In this document: piece by piece, positions 20,253 to 30,501 of the stretch
Layout: each line of letters opens with the position of its first letter
Position numbering within the stretch: the stretch's first letter is position 1
Source of the DNA: Nemertoderma westbladi
Taxonomy: Eukaryota > Xenacoelomorpha > Nemertodermatida > Nemertodermatidae
Assembly: GCA_032718475.1 (NCBI GenBank)
Contig: JAUCBJ010008562.1
Location: 1 to 64,000 of the forward strand
Direction: 5' to 3'
DNA length: 64,000 bases
Program-made: the position numbers and the translations under genes
The notes under the pieces: model-generated
What the model saw: only the letters and a program-made list of their open reading frames with translations
Told to the model about the DNA's origin: nothing
Databases searched by the model: none

Positions 20253-22018
20253 AATTTATTTTATAGTTGAATGCCTATTACTATAATAACAGTTAAAGCA
20301 AGTCTAGGGGAAATCAGTATCAACTGTCAGTCTAGTAGTTACCAATATCGCTACTCAATGTAACGTGGTATATATCTAATATTAGAATACCGGTATACAC
20401 CTATAGTATATATATCAGTATTATTATAGTACAGACTATGATCAGTCACAGAATACCGGTATATAAGTTTAGCCTAATTTATAAATATAATAAGCTTACC
20501 GTAAACACCGTTAATGTCAATTATTTAATAATAACTGATTTTCTGAATTTTAGGGATTACTTCCCTTTACTTTATTACTGATATTAAGCAGTAGTTCAAC
20601 TGATATTAAGACCTAATTGATGTATAACAGGCCTATTAATTTATAAATCTGATTGAATTAATTTATAAATATATATATATATACCCGTAATGGGTTTTGT
20701 CAATATTTGAAATAAATGTTATCATTTCTGAGTGAGGAGTCACTACACAGAGGCTGGACGCTCTCAGTGGAGTGCTACTTGTTAGACACTAATACTGATA
20801 ATTCTACTTAACTAAGTTACTTATCACTACATATTACTTACGTATCGGGTTGAGATTACACAATCTCTAAATAAACAATAAACAAGTTACACGTACAATA
20901 TTTAGGGTAATTTAACAAGAAATTTACGAACCAGACTAACAAGGAGTTAGAATTTCTGGTTCTTACTAACTGACAGAAAATTACGTTATTTGAAACCAAT
21001 AAAGTAGTATTAAGTATGTTGCGTTGTCCAGATAAGGAAATGCCACCGTATGACGGCTTATAGTCTTACACTATAAGCACTACGTTATGTACCCGGAGTG
21101 AGTGTCCTATACCTAGAGGTTAATTATCAAAGCCAACCAGAGCTAACGGACCTATTAACCACGTTACAACACAAATATACTGCCTACGCACTAAATTACT
21201 TTCAGGAAAGCACTGTACTCTAAACCCTAAATTAGGTACAAGCACTTATACAACATATAACTAGCAGTTAAATATACATGAACAGCCAAAAGAACCACGG
21301 TATCTGCTGGAGTGACCGGAGCACAAAATCACCAGTCTGTCCTACGCCAAGCAGTCCTGAAGTAGTACCGGAGTTAATTTAACTATAACAGTATGCATAA
21401 CAAGCATAATTACTGTAAGGAGAATAAACTTGGGGAGATGTAGGTTGCAAATACTTGCATAAACTCTGAATAATAAATATTACGCTACCCGTACAGACTA
21501 TTCAAACAAAACACAGACCAAATGCTGGCAGACTACTGTCAAGCCTAAATAAACTACAGTATATGCAATCTCTGAAATGGTTAGTTAGTAAGCGTTCTAA
21601 CTACATAGTACAACTTATTCTTTCGTGGGGGATTTACCTTACAGCACTGGATGCCTCCACTTTCCTAACTAGCAATTTATCGGACAGACACTCTACATAC
21701 ACTGCAATCGCCTCAGACCTAACAACAGTTAGACAACAATCTGGCCTACAAATTATTTATACAATCTGAGCAGGCTTACACGCCTTCTGCTCAATATTAC
21801 ACTTACCGGTAAATAAAACCAACAGAAATATGTAAGCTCTAAAAGAAATAAGTGGTGTACAGGCCCTACTCTCTTAAACAGCCTACTAATATACAATATA
21901 TCACAATCGAAATAATACTGGTTAAGTACCGGTTCGGGTCAGGCCTACAGTTCACCGTCCGACCGGTACGTTTTGGGTTTTATTGCCTACTGGGCAATTA
22001 AGAATCTAAATCTATTAA
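20253..22018 (-). other. Long untranslated leader of element A
   Basis: About 1.77 kb lies between the 5' LTR and the first Gag codon at 20252. No coding frame is recognisable on either strand. It is AT-rich, with an (AT)n run near 20664-20680 and several CCGGTAT-like motifs. A primer-binding site starting TGG is not evident directly after the LTR, so the tRNA primer is unknown. Confidence 0.6.
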
Positions 22019-23142
22019 TGTTCGCGCTTTTAGACCTTTTAGCAGTTTAACCTGCCAATTTAAATGTCTTTTTAATTATGAATCGACTTTGCCCATACCA
22101 ATTACTTGGTGTACTGAATTTACATCCGCCGAAGCCAGTCCGTACGCGGTGTATGACCCACGTTGTGGGAGACTGGATTCGGGTTCCAGAGGAAGTTATT
22201 GCGGTGTAGGCTACTTTGTATTATTCGATTGATCGCTACTGTATAATCTCTGACAACTATATTTACTTTCGGGGAAATATTAACAGTTCCTTTAGGACGT
22301 GGCACTTTAAGTATAAAACAGAGTTATGACTTACATTAATCACAACTAGATGGCCACAGAGTTTCGTAAACAGCGCATTCTTTAGGAGATGCTTTATTAA
22401 CTTTCACACAATTCACACTACTTTACACTATTTCACACTAATTTACACTAATTCACTCAAATTTGCCGACAGTCACTGATTTTTATCATATATAAGGAAG
22501 ATTGCAACTGACACAAATAGGGATTATGAAATAGCATTTAATTCACACAAAAACCACTATAATTTGAGTCACAGTTGCTACTGGTAGACCCTTCCTCCAC
22601 TTACCTCAGTAATCAAGAAAGTTGAGGGGGTTTACGATTATTTATCGGTATTCTCCAAATATAACATCCATTAATATAAACAGCAATTAACACAATATGA
22701 AACAGCGTTAAAACAGTGCGGTGAACAGTCAGTATGTGTTCAGTCATATGATATGCGATATGAAATGTGTATGTTAAGTCAAATGACAAGTTAATAGATT
22801 TACGTCCTTATAACTCCAGCCATCAGATGTTCTTGGGCTAAAGTCTGAAACGTCCGTACTTAGTACAGAATTCTGAGAGGAATCTAATTCTCAGAAAAAC
22901 GATCACTGCGCATGCGCTAGTTTCCTCACGTAGGTCTCTACTGGCATAACTGGGAAGATTGCTCTGATTGGCTGAATAAGCTCAAACAAAGGTATCTCCA
23001 CGTACACAAAGAATCAGCTGACAGATTTCGTCATCTTGGTTCTAATTTCTGTCCGACGTGTAGTTGAACAATTTTAGGGCTATTTTAGAGTATTCTGCGC
23101 ATTGCGTAAAAATGACTTGTTATGTCCGCAAAAGCTTTTACA
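22019..23142 (-). repeat. 5' LTR of element A
   Basis: This is the upstream LTR on the minus strand, 1124 bp, matching 6221-7362 along its length. On the minus strand it begins TGTAAAAGCTTTTG and ends in ACA. It is followed directly by the target duplication CAGAG at 23143-23147. It contains a run of 10-bp units near 22402-22460 (TTCACACTAA type). A TATA-like stretch lies upstream and an AATAAA lies downstream of them on the minus strand, which suggests the promoter and R region (inference). A 61-codon open frame is shared with the other LTR but has no recognisable product. Confidence 0.95.
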
Positions 23143-23147
23143 CAGAG

Positions 23148-23700
23148 CCAGGAGACTGTCTGGTAGGAAGCTAATACGACAATAGGAAAACTGTAGCTAG
23201 TCTTCTCTGTATACAAGTAGGAATGGATTACCTACGTAGTATAATCAAGTAGCAGATAGAATAATAGCACATATGGGGGAGAATATAAAATAATAACATA
23301 TAATAAAAAGATGCGTCTCAAGAAAGTCATGGGCTGTCCACCATGCTTATTCACTCGATGAGGCTGCCAAAGTACAAGAAATAAATGCCAGAAACAGTGT
23401 AATTGTTCCTGAATGTGGCAGTGATGATGTCGTATACTGTAGTTTGGGTCAGCCATGTTATACATCATAGCATATTCGCATTGCTCCCCACAACACAAAG
23501 GACTACATCTGGGTTGTACTGAAGGGGCTCGGGGGTGTGATGGAAGGGCTGACTGTTATTATAGACAGTGACCACAACGTCCTTTTTGTAGTTCATGATG
23601 GGAGGCCACCAGACTGCCTTGTTGGCCCAATCGTGGGTCTCATTGAGGTCATTATGTGTATTATGTATTAATGTATGGAGATATGGATAACACATCAACA
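23148..23700. other. Flank of element A with a small LINE fragment
   Basis: This is the sequence just right of element A. 23310-23381 matches 24364-24434 of the full LINE (end of its ORF, minus strand). The rest is unassigned. A 78-codon minus frame (23701-23465) has no recognisable motif. Confidence 0.6.
23310..23381 (-). pseudogene. LINE ORF C-terminal fragment (72 bp)
   Basis: It matches the segment of the LINE ORF encoding VNKHGGQPMTFLRRI with only a base or so changed. Both ends fade into unrelated AT-rich sequence. Confidence 0.8.
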
Positions 23701-24050
23701 ATTCCGCTTATATCCTAAAAACACGCATGTCCCACCTATATTCATTTGTATTTCGTATATCTCCTAAAGCCCTGTTTTTTTTCTTAGTTGTAACACTGTG
23801 CCCAATTTAATAACACTGTACCCAATTAACTAACACTTTCCCAAGTCACTGGTATTGTCTCAGCGAGAATAACACGGTTTTAACTGTTCTGTAGGTAGTA
23901 ACATCAAAAACTCTGCTTATATCCTAAAAACAAGCATTTTATGTCCCTCCTACTGTATATTCATTTGATAATAATCTATATCCCTTAAAACCCTGTTTTT
24001 TCTAAGTAGAAACAGAAGAATGTGCCCAAATTAACTAACACTACCTACAT
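23701..24050. repeat. Two diverged tandem copies at the LINE target
   Basis: A unit with CTTATATCCTAAAAACA, then TATTCATTTG, an ATATC(T/C)C motif, CCCTGTTTTTT and GTGCCCAA(T/A)TTAA occurs from about 23706 and again from about 23919. The spacing is roughly 210 bp. The second copy runs into the 245-bp segment that flanks the LINE. Confidence 0.65.
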
Positions 24051-24216
24051 ATTATCTCCACCCCTCCCTCCGTTTACTGATAAAGACTTACTGGCTTACC
24101 AAAAATCTTTATTAGTGTTGCTTGCTGCACTCAGGCAGCCTACCTCTACTGACTGCCGTTTGTTAAGGGCCCTATCTCCCAAAACTTTGATTTATAGGCT
24201 TTCCAGTTTACACCTA
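23972..24216. repeat. 245-bp direct repeat, left copy (LINE target duplication)
   Basis: The segment from TAATCTATATCCC to TTTACACCTA is identical, as far as I can read, to 27999-28243. The two copies lie exactly at the 3' and 5' ends of the LINE, which is what a target-site duplication would do. Confidence 0.85.
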
Positions 24217-27200
24217 CTACTACTACTAGGATCGGCATGCTGCATTGCAGCTGCATTTTTAAGAATGCTGTGCCGGCTTGTCAACAAAATTGCGCCGCCA
24301 CAACTCCCTATCACCCATGACATTTGCTAGATCATCCGCATCTTTAAGGCCAGTGTCCTTTAAGATGCGTCTCAAGAAAGTCATGGGCTGTCCACCATGC
24401 TTATTCACTCCATGAGGCTGCCAAAGTACAAGATTATGCACTGGCTGGTCCTCACGGCGAAAGCAATGTCCTGCAAAGCGGAGGCGATTTTGTTCTAGTG
24501 TCAAGCTTGGGGGAACCAATGAGACACCTCCAATGTTATATAGTGTCTGGTTGGAGATGTGTGCATTGTACTTGACACAATGTACCCGGCATAGCATTCT
24601 TGTGAATGTGCCATCCAGAGATTTGGTGTCCTCAGCAGTTAGAGCCCAGCATGGACTCCCGTAGAGGAGTACAGGAACTACTGCTGCTCTAAATAATCGG
24701 ACCTTAAGTTTCCGATTAATTCTAGGTGACTTCCAAATCCTGGAAAGCCTATTCAAGGCTGCCCATGCCTTTCCCTTACGTATTCGAAGGTCCTCACCTG
24801 ACTTCTGGATCCATGATCCCAGGTAACAGAAGTCGTCCACATGCTCAAGCATACCATCCTTTGAGCTTATGCTCATCCAATCAGAGACTTGCTGAGGACT
24901 TTCAAAGTTAACTGTCAGAATTTTGGTCTTTCTGGAGTTAATAAAAAGACCAACACTAGAAGCAGCATGTTCTAATGAGCTGAGGAGCCGCTGGGCTCCC
25001 TCTAATGATTCTGAGAGTACTCCTAAGTCATCAGCAAAGTCTAGATCAGTTAGGTACTTGGCAGGATTTCCTCGACTTCTGGAGCCAGTAGGTGGAGTTA
25101 TCATCACCCCATCATCATTATGATGATCTAAGGACATGCGTAGAACATAGTCAACCACAATAATGAACAAGAATGGTGCAAGTGTGTCTCCTTGGAGGAC
25201 GCCCCATAACACTTCAAATGGTTCTGTGTCACCGTCAACAGTAGACACAAATGTTGTCGAACCATCGTATACTGATCTGATTGCTGCAATAATTTCATCA
25301 GGAATCCCATATAATGAAAGTATGCTGAACATACGTGAGCGAGAGACTGAATCAAAGGCCTTGAAGAAGTCAACAAGGATAACAGCCAGATGCCTGTCTT
25401 TCTTTTTTGATAACTCTTCAATTATCCTTCTAAGTGCCAAAATGGGCTCCATGGTCCCACGACCTTTACGGAACCCATTCTGATTTCCACGTAGCAGTCT
25501 CTCAATGGGATCCCTGATGCGATTTAATAGAATTCTATTGTATAGTTTTGCAGCAATCGAGATCAATGAGATTCCCCGAAAAGAACCATAGAGTGTTAGG
25601 TTGCCCTTCTTGGGAACTGGCACCAACTTATTTGTTTTCATTTCTTGTGGGACTCTTGTTGTACGGTACATGTCTACTATGATGGGATAGATGAGCTTTA
25701 AACACTCAGGTATTTTAAAGACCTCAGGGGGAACACCATCTACTCCACTGGCACGATTGGTCTTAATGCTCTTTGCAGCAGCCTTCACTTCTGCAAAGGA
25801 GATATCGCCAATGGGAATATCTGGGAGTACAGACTCAGACACTTTTACTTCTATAAAGTTATCAGGCAATACCCTGTCATTATTGAGGAGCTTTTCAAAG
25901 TGGGCTTTCCAACCATTGAGGCGATCGGCTGGTGATTCAGCCTTAACCTTGGTGGTTGGTTGGCTTTTCCGCCCAGTAAGCAGATTGATCGATTTCCACG
26001 CCTGGGATGATTGCCTGCTGTCGTCAGCATCATTGATGGCATCAACCTGTTGGTTTATTAGCTCCTGTAGATTAACAGAGTACTGCCTGTTCAGGGACCT
26101 AGATGCAGCTTTAACTGCATTCTTGGCCGCTGTAGTCTGTTTGAGTCGGGACTCTTTCTGCGCCTTATGAAGGTCATTTCGGCACTTCTGAATTTTGTTG
26201 TCAGTCCAGGGGGCCCTTTTCCTGTTTCGAGGGTATACAGGAACTGTTTCTGCAGCTGCTAACTTAACTGCTTCTGTAAAGGCAGTATAGCCCTCACAGT
26301 GATCTGCCGCCTCAGAGGCAAGAGCCTCATACCTGTTGCTCAGCTGTAGTGTGAAGCTGGATCTCACACTTGGCTGTTGCAACAGAGAGGACCAGTCATG
26401 CCGTGGCAAGGCAGATTTCGTTGTTCTGCTAGCACGCAGACTAAGTCTTACCTTGGCCACAATAAGGCGGTGATCACTGGAGAAGGGTCGAAGTGTAAAT
26501 GCATTACAGTCTTGTATAGAGCTCCTGTATTTCCTACGAAACAGAATATGGTCTATCTGGGACTTGTGACCACTGGGTCCACTATGAGTCCATAGCTTTC
26601 CAGTTCGCTTCTTGAACTGGGTTTCAGCCGAAAACAATCCATTTCCAGAGATAAAATCCTGAAGATGGACAGAATTTCGGTTAACACTATTGCTATAGAC
26701 CCAGGGCGATGTAGGTGATTGATGCAGACTTGCATTAAAGTCTCCCAGGAATGTTAAGAATGCATGCTGATCCACTCCATCACTTGCTGCTTGTAGATTG
26801 TGGTAGAAATTTTCCACCTCCTCTACAGGGGCAACACTAGTTGGAGAGTAGCACACAATCAGAACCACCTTAGGAAACTTCTTAGCCAGTCTTCCAGAAC
26901 ATGAGAAGTGGCAACGGATGATGCGGTTAGAGATTTGGTCTATTTTGTCCAATGCTGCATGTGCAGTTGGATTCATCAATAGACCAATTCCACCATTGCC
27001 ACTATCATCTGCTGACGCAAGGGCGAGTCGCCAACCGCCCCCCATGTCCTTAATCAGAACCTTATCAGTCTGTCCAGTCTGCATTCGGTGCTCTTGAACA
27101 CCCACTGCGCTAAGAGAAAGCTTATCTGCCAAGGCAGTCAGCTCACCTTGTCGCATTGGGGACCCGAGTGTTAGGGTGTTTACTGAGGCTAGTCTAGTGA

Positions 27201-27998
27201 CTTGCCTCAGATTCACCAATGGCTTTGTTGGTCGGGGTGGAACATGAGAGTAGCCTCCAACTCCAGAATCCCTCTCCCCATCACAATCTGGCCTCCCTGG
27301 TGACCCAGGGTTTGGGCCAGAAAGGTCATCAGGAAAGGGACTCAAAGAATTGTTGGCTGCTCTCTCTCCAGTAGGGGGTGAGACAGGCAGCCCGTCAGGA
27401 GTTAACTGACGCCTGTGAGGCCGATTGTGTCCGGTAATTCCACTGGCCTCTAGTGGCCGGACCTCCGCATTGCTAATGTAATCCATAGTGGGGGTTGGGG
27501 GGTGCTTTTTTGCCGAGTCAGCTCTCGGGGCAAATACCACACCCTGGTTTGCCATTCCACAGGGTGGGTGTCGCAATGGAGTCAGATATGAGGCCCATCA
27601 CCCATATCTACTCTGGCGTACATGACCCACCATTGGCTGTTGCAGCTCATCTGCTGGGTCATGCCCTGTACCCTTGCTGCCAGGTGCAGGTCGCAGTGAA
27701 GTGCCCTCAGAGTGGACAGGACATGAGAACACTCTACTCCTAACCAGCCATTGGTAGATCACCATCTGCCTGGTCAGGCCATATACCCCTGCAGCCAAGT
27801 ATATGGGTCCTTAATCCAGGACCAAGGGCGTCCTTATCCCAGAACGAAGGGGGTCCTAGTTACAGGACCAGATTTGCCCTAGTAAGAGGGTCTATGCAGC
27901 TACAGGTGGCACCTCCTTTATGCTGCATGGAGGTGGCAAGTTTTCTTGATCAATGACCTAGAATACCTGACCTGACCTGAATCTTATCATTGAATCAT
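24217..27998 (-). mobile_element. Full-length RTE-like LINE
   Basis: This minus-strand non-LTR retrotransposon has a 5' untranslated part of about 420 bp (27577-27998), one long ORF and a very short 3' end. The 3' end finishes in a (TAG)n tail at 24217-24233. A single endonuclease-RT ORF, a short 3' end and a simple-repeat tail are features of the RTE group; the clade is tentative. It is flanked by the 245-bp direct repeat. The intact frame and a near-identical truncated copy at 1-1544 point to recent activity. Confidence 0.85.
24259..27576 (-). CDS. LINE endonuclease-reverse transcriptase (1105 aa, intact)
   Basis: One uninterrupted frame encodes the LINE protein. After a proline/glycine-rich N-terminus of about 110 residues comes an endonuclease domain. 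It shows VQEHRM, a FLGDFNASL block (about residue 277) and SDHRLIVAK (about 365). The reverse transcriptase follows at about residues 620-870, with VDFFKAFDSVSR, a VLQGDTLAPFLF motif and the active site DLDFADDLGVL (about 845). A C-terminal region has LLYGSPCWALT and RFAGHCFRR, as in many animal LINEs. The protein nicks target DNA and copies the LINE RNA there. The ATG at 27576 is the first of the open frame; a start further in is possible. Confidence 0.93.
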   Translation of the reverse strand: MRHPPCGMANQGVVFAPRADSAKKHPPTPTMDYISNAEVRPLEASGITGHNRPHRRQLTPDGLPVSPPTGERAANNSLSPFPDDLSGPNPGSPGRPDCDGERDSGVGGYSHVPPRPTKPLVNLRQVTRLASVNTLTLGSPMRQGELTALADKLSLSAVGVQEHRMQTGQTDKVLIKDMGGGWRLALASADDSGNGGIGLLMNPTAHAALDKIDQISNRIIRCHFSCSGRLAKKFPKVVLIVCYSPTSVAPVEEVENFYHNLQAASDGVDQHAFLTFLGDFNASLHQSPTSPWVYSNSVNRNSVHLQDFISGNGLFSAETQFKKRTGKLWTHSGPSGHKSQIDHILFRRKYRSSIQDCNAFTLRPFSSDHRLIVAKVRLSLRASRTTKSALPRHDWSSLLQQPSVRSSFTLQLSNRYEALASEAADHCEGYTAFTEAVKLAAAETVPVYPRNRKRAPWTDNKIQKCRNDLHKAQKESRLKQTTAAKNAVKAASRSLNRQYSVNLQELINQQVDAINDADDSRQSSQAWKSINLLTGRKSQPTTKVKAESPADRLNGWKAHFEKLLNNDRVLPDNFIEVKVSESVLPDIPIGDISFAEVKAAAKSIKTNRASGVDGVPPEVFKIPECLKLIYPIIVDMYRTTRVPQEMKTNKLVPVPKKGNLTLYGSFRGISLISIAAKLYNRILLNRIRDPIERLLRGNQNGFRKGRGTMEPILALRRIIEELSKKKDRHLAVILVDFFKAFDSVSRSRMFSILSLYGIPDEIIAAIRSVYDGSTTFVSTVDGDTEPFEVLWGVLQGDTLAPFLFIIVVDYVLRMSLDHHNDDGVMITPPTGSRSRGNPAKYLTDLDFADDLGVLSESLEGAQRLLSSLEHAASSVGLFINSRKTKILTVNFESPQQVSDWMSISSKDGMLEHVDDFCYLGSWIQKSGEDLRIRKGKAWAALNRLSRIWKSPRINRKLKVRLFRAAVVPVLLYGSPCWALTAEDTKSLDGTFTRMLCRVHCVKYNAHISNQTLYNIGGVSLVPPSLTLEQNRLRFAGHCFRREDQPVHNLVLWQPHGVNKHGGQPMTFLRRILKDTGLKDADDLANVMGDRELWRRNFVDKPAQHS

Positions 27999-28243
27999 TA
28001 ATCTATATCCCTTAAAACCCTGTTTTTTCTAAGTAGAAACAGAAGAATGTGCCCAAATTAACTAACACTACCTACATATTATCTCCACCCCTCCCTCCGT
28101 TTACTGATAAAGACTTACTGGCTTACCAAAAATCTTTATTAGTGTTGCTTGCTGCACTCAGGCAGCCTACCTCTACTGACTGCCGTTTGTTAAGGGCCCT
28201 ATCTCCCAAAACTTTGATTTATAGGCTTTCCAGTTTACACCTA
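27999..28243. repeat. 245-bp direct repeat, right copy (LINE target duplication)
   Basis: This is the partner of 23972-24216, starting directly after the LINE 5' end. After it the sequence (TTGTCCCTTCATG) differs from what follows the left copy, where the LINE tail begins. Confidence 0.85.
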
Positions 28244-28947
28244 TTGTCCCTTCATGCTGCATGAGATCATGGCCTGACCGGTGTCCGTCAGTCAGTAGAT
28301 TTAGCCACCAAAAAACATAAAACATAATTCCTACGTACCATATATATCATATATTTTAAGAATGATATGGTGGCATGTCCACAATATTGCGCCGCCAAAA
28401 CTTCCTATCACCCATGACATTTGCTAGATCATCCGTATTTTCAAGGCCAGTGTCCTTTAAGAGGCGTCTCAAGAAAGTCATGGGCTGTCCACCATGCTTA
28501 TTCGGTTGAAGTGAGGACGACTTGCATAATTATATAGGTCGATTCCCGCATTTTCTCAGCCATTGGTAGATAGAATGCAATAAGACACACCTTGATGTAA
28601 GGGTTGCATAGGAGGAATTAACATCTCTATCGGAGGTCGTGGATTCAATACTCGCATGGGGGCCGGGCCAGGACACTATTAAATTTCAGCATGAATGCAT
28701 CAGAGGGACTAGCCAGGGTGCATATCTGCACCTTGGCTTAATTTAATAGTTTTAATTAAATATTTTTACTCAAATGTTGGAAATAAACAAATCTAATATA
28801 TTAATACACAGAGTTAGATAGTTACATTTGTTTAGTACCAAATTGACTTAACACATTGTAATGTTACAGCGTTGACTATCCTGGTAGTTGAGCCGCACCC
28901 GAGACAAAAATATTTAATATTACCTATTATGTTTAGCATTTAAATAA
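28244..28947. other. Unassigned stretch with LINE 3' fragment
   Basis: It includes the LINE fragment at 28352-28504. A GGTCGTGGATTCAATAC segment at 28643-28659 resembles a tRNA B box, but no A box stands at the right distance. The rest shows nothing. Confidence 0.5.
28352..28504 (-). pseudogene. LINE 3' end fragment, diverged
   Basis: It matches 24257-24410 of the full LINE, with several substitutions, from the end of the ORF inward. It is older than the intact copy. Confidence 0.8.
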
Positions 28948-30501
28948 TCAAATATTACGAATAATTCCACGTACTATCTTTTCAAAGTCATTGGCTTCAT
29001 CCTCTTTTGCAAAGGAGAATTCATAATAGGGTGTGCCATGAAAGAACGGCGCTTTTAAAATGACAACATTGTTTTCGTTTATTTTTTTTACATCTTCGAC
29101 TTGACTATGTTGCAATGATATATCATAATAACTGCCCTGATATATCTGTTGGCATTCAAATTTGTTACTCTTAAGGGTTAATTTAATAGGATACTCAACT
29201 GAATCAAATTGTAATAGATCAAGGGGGGTTCCTTGTCCATCATCTTTTGTTATTATGACCATTTTAGGGTTCGGTAGATTATCTGAATTAGCTTCCGGAT
29301 TCGGAACGCGTGGTTCTGCAGTTCCCTTTTTCATCCTGTCTTCTTCTCGTTTTTCCATAATCGCTCCAGATAAACAAATGGCATCATATCCATGATGAAA
29401 AAAAACTTTACACTTTTCTTTTAAGGTATTTTTTAGAATGACATTATCTCCAACTGGTGGTATTTCTACCGAAGTATTTCTATGAATTGTTATTTTGAAA
29501 TATTTGTCATGCTTTTTATTACATTTTAGCACTTTTGTTTCATAATCAAACGAAATGGAAATCGATTCTTTCTTATGCACATATCTCCTACGCGAAACAA
29601 AAGAGTCAGACGTTGACATGATTGTTCTATTTAGGCTTGTACCATTATTAATATTAAAGGAAGAAAATCGAATTTCTGTAGGTTCAGGTAAAGCATATGC
29701 AACAGAACTCTGACCCATAAGAGATGTACTTGGGTTTCCAGAAAGATGTTCCACACCGGCTGTACTTTGGTTTCCAGGAATTTCCCTCGAAGTCAATGTT
29801 CTTGATACTTCAGTTAATTGATCTGTACCAGATATTCTTTTGAAGTCAGGAAGCTGAACCTCATGATATGAGGTACTTTGTAATGGAGGCAACTCTACAA
29901 TATCGGATGTAACTTTGGATTTGGAATCATCAACCCAAGGACGCCATATTCTCGCGGAATCATCAATCCAGGGACTCATCCACCCTGGTGGATGAAATTC
30001 ACTGCTTGTTTGTTGGTAACCTGATTGGTCGAAATCCCTTGATGTACTTGGGAACTGTGGAGGGAGTACGGTTGATGTACTTGGGAACTGTGGAGGGAGT
30101 ACGGTTGATGTACTTGGGAACTGTGGAGGGAGTACGGTTGATGTACTTGGGAACTGTGGAGGGAGTACCCTTGATGCACTTGGGAACTGTGGAGGGAGTA
30201 CCCTTGATATACTTGGGTACTGTGGAGGGAGTACCCTTGATGTACTTGGGAACTGTGGAGGGAGTACCCTTGATGTACTTGGGAACTGTGGAGCGGGTAT
30301 CCATGATGTACCTGGGAACTGTGGAGGGGGTACTCTTGATGTTCCTGGGTACTGTGGAGGGGGTACCTTCGATGTACCTTGTATTTCTGGAGACGGAGGG
30401 GGTGCCATGTCCGGGTTGTGCAATGGATGTTGATCGACACTGGAGCCACGATGTTGACTGACATCATCTGGTTCATTAAAGTCTTCAGATTGGTTATCCA
30501 T
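28948..30501 (-). CDS. Unrecognised 517-aa protein with 11-residue repeats
   Basis: This is an uninterrupted frame starting MDNQSEDFNEPDDVSQ. Residues of about 34-155 are about ten copies of an 11-residue unit of the type PQFPSTSRVLP. The middle is serine/threonine-rich and disordered. The last 200 or so residues look folded. They alternate beta-like stretches (SISISFDYETKVLKCN, YPIKLTLKSNKF) and end in YYEFSFAKEDEANDFEKIV, which resembles the final strand and helix of a PH-like fold. That resemblance is weak, and I do not claim the domain. There is no signal peptide, membrane segment or retroelement motif. A start at 30501 is supported by the charged N-terminus. It may be a host gene or a retrocopy. 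Confidence 0.6.
   Translation of the reverse strand: MDNQSEDFNEPDDVSQHRGSSVDQHPLHNPDMAPPPSPEIQGTSKVPPPQYPGTSRVPPPQFPGTSWIPAPQFPSTSRVLPPQFPSTSRVLPPQYPSISRVLPPQFPSASRVLPPQFPSTSTVLPPQFPSTSTVLPPQFPSTSTVLPPQFPSTSRDFDQSGYQQTSSEFHPPGWMSPWIDDSARIWRPWVDDSKSKVTSDIVELPPLQSTSYHEVQLPDFKRISGTDQLTEVSRTLTSREIPGNQSTAGVEHLSGNPSTSLMGQSSVAYALPEPTEIRFSSFNINNGTSLNRTIMSTSDSFVSRRRYVHKKESISISFDYETKVLKCNKKHDKYFKITIHRNTSVEIPPVGDNVILKNTLKEKCKVFFHHGYDAICLSGAIMEKREEDRMKKGTAEPRVPNPEANSDNLPNPKMVIITKDDGQGTPLDLLQFDSVEYPIKLTLKSNKFECQQIYQGSYYDISLQHSQVEDVKKINENNVVILKAPFFHGTPYYEFSFAKEDEANDFEKIVRGIIRNI
30037..30400. repeat. 33-bp coding minisatellite
   Basis: About ten or eleven copies of a 33-bp unit (plus strand GATGTACTTGGGAACTGTGG then AGGGAGTAC-type) lie within the 517-aa gene. 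Because 33 is a multiple of three, all frames through it stay open on both strands, which explains several false overlapping frames here. Confidence 0.95.

Larger units (their letters stand above)
6221..23142 (-). mobile_element. Complete 16.9 kb BEL/Pao LTR retrotransposon (element A)
   Basis: Two LTRs of about 1.13 kb (6221-7362 and 22019-23142), both starting TG and ending CA, flank the coding region. The 5-bp target duplication CAGAG lies immediately outside (6216-6220 and 23143-23147), so the boundaries are exact. On the minus strand the order is Gag parts, zinc knuckles, protease, RT, RNase H, integrase and an extra ORF. A 1.57 kb TTAA-type element is nested in gag, so the original length was about 15.3 kb, long for BEL/Pao. 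The LTRs differ by roughly thirty substitutions plus a few indels by eye, so insertion was not very recent. Several stops and frameshifts make it inactive. Confidence 0.93.

Noticed and set aside
24022-24330. Matching plus-strand frames at 24022-24330 and 28049-28264 as a duplicated small gene
   Set aside because: They lie within the 245-bp duplication flanking the LINE. Codon pattern and lack of motif give no support.
28600-28680. A possible second SINE head near 28640
   Set aside because: Only a B-box-like string is present. No A box or target duplication was found.
29976-30476. Overlapping long open frames on both strands across 29976-30476
   Set aside because: They are produced by the 33-bp minisatellite, whose length is a multiple of three. 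Only the 517-codon frame extends well beyond the repeat.
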